5,676 nucleotides of DNA from JBDZUZ01 sp040255445 (lineage in GTDB: Bacteria > Planctomycetota > Phycisphaerae > Phycisphaerales > UBA1924). Location: the NCBI GenBank assembly GCA_040255445.1, contig JBDZUZ010000202.1, positions 1 to 5,676 on the forward strand, written 5' to 3'. The notes beneath the pieces were generated by a model. That model did not search any database and was not told the DNA's origin. It saw only the letters and a program-made list of their open reading frames with translations. The position numbers and the translations under genes are program-made. Below, piece after piece: positions 1 through 4,168 of the stretch; position 1 is the stretch's first letter; each line of letters starts with the position of its first letter.

Positions 1-546
1 CCCAGATAGATCCGTTCGGTTTCGGTCAGTGTCGGGGTGGCCGCGGTATCCAGGCCGAGCATCGTGGCCAGGGGATGGGGGTCGGACGCGGTGGATTCCG
101 GTGCGCTGACCACTGTTTCCGGCCTCTGCGCCCGCCGCATCGGCGCGGCCGGTCAGACGGGCCGGCAGCCGCTGGTCGTCCTCGGTGTGGATCGCAACCG
201 CGGCGTCCTCGAAGTACTCATCCATGACGCCGCCGCGGAAGCCCAGCTCGACGAGGCCCGGCGCCACGATCCGCTCCACGACGAAGGCCGGGTGGTCGAG
301 ATGCGCGGTGAAGAACACCGGCGCATCGGAGGGGACGACATCCCGGAGCGACAGCACCATGTTGCCAGCGGGGTCGTGCGTGAGCGCTACATCCGGCCGG
401 TCCTTCGCCCACGCCTCGATCCACCGGACCACGCGGAACTCGCGGCCCGCGGCGGTCGGGAGCGGTGTGATCTCGCGGAGCCACTCCAGGTGCAGGGCCC
501 GGTCCGCGGCGTTCAGTTCGGGGAGCGTCGAATCGGCCTTGAGCAT
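1..546 (-). CDS. M42-like zinc aminopeptidase, N-terminal part, cut by the window edge and probably frameshifted
   Basis: Reading leftward from ATG 546-544 gives an open frame to the window edge (182 codons). Residues about 14-62 resemble the start of M42/M20-type peptidases (EWLREITPLPTAAGREF, then DPAGN at 58-62). Next comes PVFFTAHLDHPAFVVE, in which AHLD (81-84) matches the first metal-ligand motif of M42 aminopeptidases, then a beta-rich stretch ending in FRGG that would lead into the inserted PDZ-like domain. Such enzymes release N-terminal residues from peptides in the cytoplasm using two metal ions. From about residue 130 the frame becomes Gly/Arg/Pro/His-rich and unlike protein, while the +1 frame is open from 152 to the edge and reads naturally (PLATMLGLDTAATPTLTETE). 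A one-base shift between 152 and about 119 is therefore likely, either a sequencing error or a real lesion. Family assignment is moderate; an M28/M20-type peptidase is the alternative. No Shine-Dalgarno site is visible; see the box at 553-558. Confidence 0.62.
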   Translation of the reverse strand, partial: MLKADSTLPELNAADRALHLEWLREITPLPTAAGREFRVVRWIEAWAKDRPDVALTHDPAGNMVLSLRDVVPSDAPVFFTAHLDHPAFVVERIVAPGLVELGFRGGVMDEYFEDAAVAIHTEDDQRLPARLTGRADAAGAEAGNSGQRTGIHRVRPPSPGHDARPGYRGHPDTDRNRTDLSG

Positions 547-552
547 GCCCGC

Positions 553-558
553 ATGCTA
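553..558 (-). promoter_or_regulatory. Candidate -10 box (TAGCAT) for a leaderless M42-like mRNA
   Basis: On the minus strand TAGCAT lies 6 nt before the ATG at 546. This is the position where transcription would begin at or next to the start codon. It fits the TANNNT pattern known from leaderless promoters in bacteria such as Deinococcus. It shares its TA (557-558) with the opposite box for arfB. No -35 hexamer is evident at the usual distance. Confidence 0.4.
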
Positions 559-562
559 GGTT
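557..562 (+). promoter_or_regulatory. Candidate -10 box (TAGGTT) for a leaderless arfB mRNA
   Basis: TAGGTT sits 8 nt before ATG 571, so transcription would begin at about the start codon. The intergenic gap to the divergent gene is only 24 bp, leaving no room for a conventional leader. A GGTGG at 563-567 is too close to the ATG, and too unlike GGAGG, to be a convincing ribosome binding site. No -35 element is seen. Confidence 0.4.
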
Positions 563-570
563 GGTGGCGC

Positions 571-1080
571 ATGATTCCCGGAGACGAACCGTCCAGAGGG
601 GGACCGCCCGGAAGCGAGCCGCGCCCCCCACGCCCCCCACGCCCCGAACCGCCAACCCCCGGGCCGGACGACCTGGTCGTCACACCGCGGGTGGTGATCC
701 CCGTGGCGATGCTGACCTTCAGCTTCGCCGGCAGCTCCGGGCCCGGCGGGCAGAACGTCAACAAGCGGGCGACCAAGTGCATCCTGCGCGTATCGCTCCC
801 CGAGCTCCCCCTCCGCGCCGACCAGCTCGAACGCCTCGCGGCCAACGGCTCGCGCTACCTGACCGATGCCGGTGAACTGGTCATCCCCAGCGATGAACAC
901 CGCACCGCGCCGCGGAACAAAGCCGAGTGCCTTGAGAAACTCCGCACCCTCATCGCGCAGTCGCTCGTGGCGCCAAAGAAGCGAATGCCGACGAAGCCGT
1001 CGAAGCGTGCCAAGCAGCGCCGGCTGGATGACAAGAAGAAGCGGGGAGAAATCAAGAAGCGGCGGCGGGGAGATGAGTAA
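571..1080 (+). CDS. arfB: ArfB-family ribosome-rescue peptidyl-tRNA hydrolase (RF-1 domain, GGQ)
   Basis: The 169-residue product carries SSGPGGQNVNK (55-65), the GGQ loop of class I release factors that hydrolyses peptidyl-tRNA. It continues through the rest of the ArfB/YaeJ core (YLTDAGELVIPSDEHRT at 96-112) and ends in a very basic tail from about 136 (KKRMPTKPSKRAKQRR and onward). In ArfB that tail enters the empty mRNA channel of stalled ribosomes, so the protein should free ribosomes stuck on non-stop mRNAs. The core length fits the family (E. coli ArfB is about 140 residues); the excess is a Pro/Gly/Arg-rich N-terminus (residues 8-31) encoded by C-rich DNA with a tandem 9-bp repeat at 623-640. 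The frame stays open upstream of 571, but that stretch lies over the opposite gene; ATG 571 is chosen because it follows the TAGGTT box. A start nearer residue 35 cannot be excluded. The TAA stop overlaps the inverted repeat that follows. Confidence 0.88.
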   Translation: MIPGDEPSRGGPPGSEPRPPRPPRPEPPTPGPDDLVVTPRVVIPVAMLTFSFAGSSGPGGQNVNKRATKCILRVSLPELPLRADQLERLAANGSRYLTDAGELVIPSDEHRTAPRNKAECLEKLRTLIAQSLVAPKKRMPTKPSKRAKQRRLDDKKKRGEIKKRRRGDE

Positions 1081-1208
1081 AGCTCACAGCTTACAACTCA
1101 CAGCTCACATGTTGCGGTAGCGGAGGCTAGAGCCGAGGCCGGGCGTTGTACCGCCTTCGGCATCCGTCACGGCATCATGTAAGCTGTGAGTTGTAAGCTG
1201 TAAGCTTT
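1079..1208. repeat. Long inverted repeat of degenerate 7-mers filling the convergent arfB/spoVR gap; likely bidirectional terminator
   Basis: Arms 1079-1111 and 1176-1208 pair at 31 of 33 positions around a 64-nt centre. The left arm is four tandem 7-mers from 1081 (agctcac, agcttac, aactcac, agctcac; consensus ARCTYAC) plus atg. The right arm, read on the minus strand, is agcttac, agcttac, aactcac, agcttac plus atg. The element begins inside the arfB TAA and ends one base before the spoVR TGA, so it occupies the whole intergenic region. The plus-strand right arm ends in TTTT (1206-1209), as in intrinsic terminators. The centre can add a smaller stem (gcggta 1114-1119 with taccgc 1149-1154). 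The terminator role is inferred; a mobile palindromic repeat is the alternative. Confidence 0.85.
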
Positions 1209-2762
1209 TCAAGCCACAATGTGCGCCGGCGCCGCCGTATCCTCCGTAATCCGCTCACGCTTGATCGGCGCATCCGGCGATTCGCAGGACAGCAGCGCCA
1301 TCTCCTCGTTCACCCGCACCTGCAGGTGCACCGGCCGTCCCCAGAGGACGCGCAACGCTGTCAGCACCTCCGCCGCCTTCGCCGCCTCGACCTCGAGCCC
1401 CGTGAACTGGTGCGCCAGGAACAGCTCGCCGCGGTTCAGGTAGTTGGCATCCACCACATAGATGAACGGCTGGCCCATGTTGGTCAGGTGGTGCAGCAGC
1501 GTCTGCTTCACGCGGTTGAAGTCGCGTGACACGATCCGCACCTCGCCGGTGTTGGGGTCGCGGCGGTGCTGGTACATCTTGTGCTTCTCGACGAACTCCT
1601 CGGTCAGGAACTCGTCGATGAACGAGACATCGTTGTAGATCCGGCGGATCTCGAAGATCTTCTCGCGCCCCTTCATGCTCTTGTCGTCGTGCCGCTCCTT
1701 GACGCCGATCGACTCGATCGCCTCCCAGTCGTGCCCGTGCTGGCCCTTGTCCCAGCGGCGCTCGATGTCCTTGAAGAGCTCGACACCGATCTTGTAGGGG
1801 TTGAAGCCCCCCGGGGGCATGTGCACCACGCCCGAGTGCTGGTCCGCGTAGTGGATGATCTCGGGCGCCTCGAGGAAGTGCTGCGTCATCAGCTTCGAGT
1901 GCCAGTAGGTCGCCCACCCCTCGTTCATGATCTTGGTCATGCCCTGGGGCGCGTAGTAGTACGCCTCATCGCGGATGATCGAGAGGATGTCGGACTGCCA
2001 GTCCTCGAGCGGCGCGTGCCGGAGCAGGAAGAGCAGCACATCGCGCATCGGCCGGCGCGGGAAGCGGCTCTTCTCGGCCCGCTTCTTCTCCTCGTAGTCC
2101 TCCCGCTGCTTCTCGAGCACCTTCTGCGGGTTGATGAACGGGTCCATGTACTCCTTGGCCGGGAGCTTGTCGGCCTCGAAGTGCTCCTCGCCGCCGCGTG
2201 CCGAGCGCGGCTCATCGCGCTGCACGAACATCGAGTGCGGGTCGATCAGGTGCTCGATCGTCAGGCACGCATCGATGAACCGCTCGACGGCCTCGATGCC
2301 GTGCCGCTCGATGTGCCGACGCACGCGCGTCGCGTGGTTGGCCATCTGGTCCATCATCTTCCGGTCGGTCTTGCCGAACCAGAAGTTGTTCTTGAAGAAG
2401 TCGGCGTGGCCATACACGTGCGCCATCACGAGCTTCTGGTCCGTGACCGCGTTGGACTCCTGCAGGTACGCGTAGCACGGGTCGTTGTTGATCACCATCT
2501 CGTAGATGCGACCCAGGCCGTACGCATCGCGCTTCCGCAGCTTCTCGTACTCCATGCCCCAGCGCCAGTGCGGGTACCGCACCGGGAACCCGCCGTACGC
2601 GGCGATCTGGTTCATGGTGTCGAAGTCGAGCACCTCGAAGACGACTTCGTAGAAATCGAGCCCGTACTCGATCGCCTTGGCCTTGATGCGCTGCATGTGG
2701 GCCAGCAGCTCGGGCGAGAGATCGGTGTGGGGGGTGCCAGGCATAGTCCGAATATCGGTCAT
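1209..2762 (-). CDS. spoVR: SpoVR family protein
   Basis: This 517-residue protein matches the SpoVR family along its length (Bacillus SpoVR is about 470 residues, E. coli YcgB about 510). Landmarks, numbered from the chosen start, are GLDFYEVVFEV near 34-44, FPVRYPHWRWG (59-69), NNDPCYAY (92-99), LVMAHVYGHADFFKNN (111-126), KIMNEGWATYWH (277-288), GFNPYKIGVELFKDIERRW (319-337) and the C-terminal LWGRPVHLQV. The conserved His residues in HVYGH and the NEGWATYWH block look like metal or active-site positions, but the biochemical activity is not established. In Bacillus it supports spore cortex formation; in other bacteria it often travels with PrkA kinase and YeaH, neither of which is here, so it stands alone. 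ATG 2762 is chosen because family-like sequence begins just after it; a weak GGTGA lies upstream. ATG 2888, with a better GGAG site, would add 42 Gly/Arg/Ser-rich residues; both share the frame. Confidence 0.93.
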   Translation of the reverse strand: MTDIRTMPGTPHTDLSPELLAHMQRIKAKAIEYGLDFYEVVFEVLDFDTMNQIAAYGGFPVRYPHWRWGMEYEKLRKRDAYGLGRIYEMVINNDPCYAYLQESNAVTDQKLVMAHVYGHADFFKNNFWFGKTDRKMMDQMANHATRVRRHIERHGIEAVERFIDACLTIEHLIDPHSMFVQRDEPRSARGGEEHFEADKLPAKEYMDPFINPQKVLEKQREDYEEKKRAEKSRFPRRPMRDVLLFLLRHAPLEDWQSDILSIIRDEAYYYAPQGMTKIMNEGWATYWHSKLMTQHFLEAPEIIHYADQHSGVVHMPPGGFNPYKIGVELFKDIERRWDKGQHGHDWEAIESIGVKERHDDKSMKGREKIFEIRRIYNDVSFIDEFLTEEFVEKHKMYQHRRDPNTGEVRIVSRDFNRVKQTLLHHLTNMGQPFIYVVDANYLNRGELFLAHQFTGLEVEAAKAAEVLTALRVLWGRPVHLQVRVNEEMALLSCESPDAPIKRERITEDTAAPAHIVA

Positions 2763-2803
2763 CGGGTCACCAGTCTCTACGACGATGAGGCCCGACGGGT
2801 TGA

Positions 2804-2847
2804 CCCCGCCGCCCTCCGACCCGCCCCGTCGCGGCGCCCGCCCGCCC
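2804..2847 (-). other. G-quadruplex candidate in the spoVR leader
   Basis: On the minus strand this 44-nt stretch has seven G-tracts of three or four (plus-strand C-runs at 2845-2847, 2841-2843, 2837-2839, 2824-2827, 2820-2822, 2812-2814 and 2804-2807). The last four alone have loops of 1, 5 and 4 nt, a canonical quadruplex pattern. It lies in the non-template strand between the two possible spoVR starts, so it would be present in the mRNA. It also accounts for the Gly/Arg-rich translation if ATG 2888 is used. Folding is not demonstrated; simple GC richness is the alternative. Confidence 0.45.
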
Positions 2848-2890
2848 GGAAAACGCCCCTCAGAGCCTCCGCGTGAGGGTCGGCTCATTT

Positions 2891-2914
2891 TCACTCCGTG
2901 GCCTCGATGCTCAT
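2891..2914 (-). CDS. Possible 7-residue leader peptide upstream of spoVR
   Basis: ATG 2914 opens a tiny frame, MSIEATE, ending in TGA at 2893-2891. It lies exactly 8 nt after a TAGATT box, the same geometry as other apparent leaderless starts in this window. Its last codons contain GGAG, and its stop is 2 nt before the alternative spoVR start ATG 2888, an arrangement that could couple translation. Seven codons could arise by chance, so this is tentative; it may be nothing more than leader sequence. Confidence 0.28.
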   Translation of the reverse strand: MSIEATE

Positions 2915-2922
2915 GAAGGCGA

Positions 2923-2928
2923 AATCTA
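2923..2928 (-). promoter_or_regulatory. Candidate -10 box (TAGATT) for spoVR
   Basis: TAGATT on the minus strand is the most promoter-like hexamer upstream of spoVR. Transcription would start near 2914-2917, giving a leader of about 150 nt before ATG 2762 or about 28 nt before ATG 2888. No clear -35 hexamer is visible; the region where one would lie overlaps the inverted repeat at 2937-2965. Confidence 0.35.
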
Positions 2929-2936
2929 GCCTGATC

Positions 2937-2965
2937 CCGACGCCGGTCCGTGTACGCGGCGTCGG
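2937..2965. other. Perfect 9-bp inverted repeat in the spoVR/entericidin divergent region
   Basis: ccgacgccg (2937-2945) and cggcgtcgg (2957-2965) are perfect complements around an 11-nt centre. The element lies immediately upstream of the TAGATT box for spoVR and about 75 bp upstream of the first entericidin-like gene. It could be an operator for a dimeric regulator acting on both genes, or an RNA stem. The remainder of 2763-3038 holds the spoVR leader and no other gene that I can support. Confidence 0.4.
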
Positions 2966-3038
2966 CGAAGGTTGCGCCTCGTGGCGGGGCATTCGCAGGG
3001 CCACATCGGATCGCCACGGTTGCTTTTCGGAGGTCGGA

Positions 3039-3191
3039 ATGTCTCGGACCATCTGCTCGCTGCTCGGGATCATCACGCTCGGGCTCGCCGCACTTCTTCT
3101 CACCGGCTGCAACACCACCGAGGGCTTCGGAGAGGATGTCGAGGCGCTGGGCGATTCGATCGACGACGCCGCGGAAGACGCCAAGGACTGA
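3039..3191 (+). CDS. Entericidin-like small lipoprotein (first of a tandem pair)
   Basis: This is a 50-residue precursor with a short positive start, a hydrophobic segment (about 7-20) and the lipobox LTGC ending at Cys24, predicting lipidation and export; Asn at +2 favours the outer membrane in Gram-negatives. The mature 27 residues begin CNTTEGFGEDVEALGDSIDD, matching the entericidin A/B family signature CNT.xG.GEDI. In E. coli, EcnA and EcnB are a tandem antidote/toxin pair of envelope lipoproteins expressed in stationary phase. Here the usual Arg after CNTT/CNTA is Glu, and the mature peptide has 10 acidic residues and one Lys, so membrane-lysing activity is not assured. GGAGG at 3029-3033, 5 nt before the ATG, fixes the start. 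Its promoter is not clear in the upstream 100 bp. Confidence 0.85.
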   Translation: MSRTICSLLGIITLGLAALLLTGCNTTEGFGEDVEALGDSIDDAAEDAKD

Positions 3192-3218
3192 TCACGCCAA
3201 TCAAATGACACGACGCAC

Positions 3219-3242
3219 GCCGCGGCCCGGTGGCGCCGCGGC
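3219..3242 (+). other. GC-rich hairpin between the two entericidin-like genes
   Basis: gccgcggc occurs at 3219-3226 and again at 3235-3242. Because the word is its own reverse complement, the copies form a perfect 8-bp stem around an 8-nt loop. There is no T-run after it, so it is not a typical terminator. It could set the mRNA ratio or stability between the two small genes if they are cotranscribed. Confidence 0.45.
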
Positions 3243-3282
3243 CGTCTCCACCACCCGCCACCACTTTCAGCACGGAGGAACT

Positions 3283-3423
3283 ATGGCCCGCACACTCTGG
3301 ACACTTCTTCTGCTTTCGCTCCTCGGCCTGTTCACCGTCGGCATGACCGGCTGCAACACGACCGAAGGCGCCGGCGAGGACATCGAAGAAGCCGGCGAAG
3401 CCATCGAAGACGCGGCCGATTAA
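3283..3423 (+). CDS. Entericidin-like small lipoprotein (second of a tandem pair)
   Basis: This 46-residue precursor has a hydrophobic segment (about 5-20) and a lipobox-like MTGC ending at Cys24 (Met at the -3 position instead of the usual Leu). The mature peptide, CNTTEGAGEDIEEAGEAIED plus three residues, matches the first gene's product through the CNTTEG.GED core, so the two look like a diverged tandem duplication. It has nine acidic and no basic residues in 23 positions. It should be an outer-membrane or periplasm-facing lipopeptide. GGAGG at 3274-3278, 4 nt before the ATG, supports the start. The 91-nt gap to the first gene contains a hairpin but no obvious terminator, so cotranscription is likely. 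The hairpin at 3511-3534 ends the transcript. Confidence 0.85.
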   Translation: MARTLWTLLLLSLLGLFTVGMTGCNTTEGAGEDIEEAGEAIEDAAD

Positions 3424-3459
3424 CCGGCCGCACGCGCGCAGAACGCGCACATCCCGACA

Positions 3460-3478
3460 ACGCCGCGAGATGCGGCGT
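3460..3478 (+). other. Small hairpin downstream of the entericidin-like pair
   Basis: acgccgc (3460-3466) and gcggcgt (3472-3478) pair perfectly around a 5-nt loop. No T-run follows. It lies in the 3' untranslated region before the main terminator and could protect the mRNA 3' end; it may also be incidental in GC-rich DNA. Confidence 0.35.
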
Positions 3479-3510
3479 GCCCGCCGAGTGGCAAGTCCAT
3501 CCGGCTCCAG

Positions 3511-3540
3511 CGCGGCCCGCAACAGCGGGCCGCGTTGTTG
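3511..3540 (+). terminator. Intrinsic terminator of the entericidin-like transcript
   Basis: cgcggcccgc (3511-3520) and gcgggccgcg (3525-3534) form a perfect 10-bp, all-GC stem with an AACA loop, followed by TTGTTG. This is a typical rho-independent terminator, 87 nt after the stop of the second small gene. On the minus strand it lacks a T-tail, so it serves rightward transcription. Confidence 0.8.
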
Positions 3541-3541
3541 T

Positions 3542-3659
3542 ATAGAAGGGACGAAGGGACAGAGGGACAAAGGGACAGAGTGGAGGAACCATCCGCGGCC
3601 GAAGGACGCGTCTACCACTTTGTCCCTCTGTCCCTTCGTCCCTCTGTCCCTTTCTCTAT
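3542..3659. repeat. Long inverted repeat of degenerate 8-mers at the second convergent junction
   Basis: The left arm carries four tandem 8-mers from 3548 (gggacgaa, gggacaga, gggacaaa, gggacaga; consensus GGGACRRA) followed by gtgg. The right arm, read on the minus strand, has gggacaga, gggacgaa, gggacaga, gggacaaa, then gtgg. A perfect 26-nt match pairs 3547-3572 with 3618-3643, with the arms one unit out of register; the outer ends (ataga 3542-3546, tctat 3655-3659) and inner ends (gtgg 3580-3583, ccac 3615-3618) also match. The centre is about 31 nt. The right arm contains the TAG stop (3656-3658) of the leftward gene. It probably terminates that gene's transcript, as the rightward one already has a terminator. 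It is too short and too variable for a CRISPR array. Confidence 0.85.
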
Positions 3660-4168
3660 CCCACTATCGCCCGCACCAGCGCCGTCACCGCAAAGAACAC
3701 CGCGCCCGCGGCCGTGCCGATGCCGGTAAACGCGATCAGCCCGATGATCATCCAGAGCACGAACGGCCGCCGGTTCTGCGCGAAGGTGTCGTTGGGCTCA
3801 TTCACCAGCAGCCACACCAGCAGAAACTCACCCACAAGCGCCGCCAGCAGCGCGAGCTGCGTCAGCCCGCCGTGCGAATCGATCACGCCGCCGAACGAAC
3901 CCATCAGCGCGAGGAAAGTGATCGCCCCCAGGATCGACACCCCCACCGTCGCCACCGACAGGAACATCGGCCGCCGGATCGCCCAGCCGCGTTTGAGCGT
4001 CTCCAGCGATAACTCCTCGCCGCACGCCGGGCACGCATCCTCCGTTACGCCCCGCAGGTTCACGCCGCAATTCGCGCACGGCACATCCCGCGCTGCGAGA
4101 TAGCTGTGCAGCGGGCTCAACTCCTCCTGCGCGCTCGCCGCCTCCTGATGACCCGCCTCCGCCGTCAT
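3656..4168 (-). CDS. Zinc-ribbon integral membrane protein of unknown function
   Basis: The 170-residue product has a hydrophilic N-terminus, a zinc ribbon with CANC (31-34) and CPAC (46-49), and then about three hydrophobic segments (roughly 68-93, 101-123 and 135-166, the last long enough to be two helices). The domain order, cytosolic zinc ribbon followed by a membrane bundle, is common in uncharacterised proteins; I do not recognise a named family or a function. ATG 4168 is chosen because it overlaps the stop of the upstream gene as ATGA (4168-4165), indicating translational coupling and one operon. The frame is open further upstream, but that part is Gly-rich and overlies the DUF721-like gene. 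The stop lies inside the right arm of the inverted repeat. Confidence 0.72.
   Translation of the reverse strand: MTAEAGHQEAASAQEELSPLHSYLAARDVPCANCGVNLRGVTEDACPACGEELSLETLKRGWAIRRPMFLSVATVGVSILGAITFLALMGSFGGVIDSHGGLTQLALLAALVGEFLLVWLLVNEPNDTFAQNRRPFVLWMIIGLIAFTGIGTAAGAVFFAVTALVRAIVG

Noticed and set aside
37..570. In-frame plus-strand extension of arfB back to 37
   Set aside because: It overlies the M42-like gene on the other strand, has no peptidyl-tRNA hydrolase similarity, and a better-placed ATG with a -10-like box exists at 571.
1566..2876. Long open frame of about 436 codons on the plus strand, antisense to spoVR
   Set aside because: It is Leu/Val/Arg/His-rich with no recognisable domain and mirrors the codon bias of the clearly real spoVR gene on the other strand; the length is explained by high GC content.
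2762..3017. spoVR starting at ATG 3017
   Set aside because: It would place the coding start across the divergent promoter region and add 85 low-complexity residues without family similarity.
2898..3038. An N-terminal extension of the first entericidin-like protein to 2898
   Set aside because: It would bury the signal peptide and lipobox, whereas ATG 3039 has GGAGG at ideal spacing and gives a normal lipoprotein precursor.
3424..3655. A small RNA gene in the structured gap
   Set aside because: The hairpins are explained by a terminator and the inverted repeat, and no promoter is visible within the gap.
3541..3660. CRISPR array suggested by regular short repeats
   Set aside because: The units are 8 nt, directly tandem with no spacers, and arranged as two opposing arms; no cas genes are present. 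The same reasoning applies to the 7-mers at 1081-1205.
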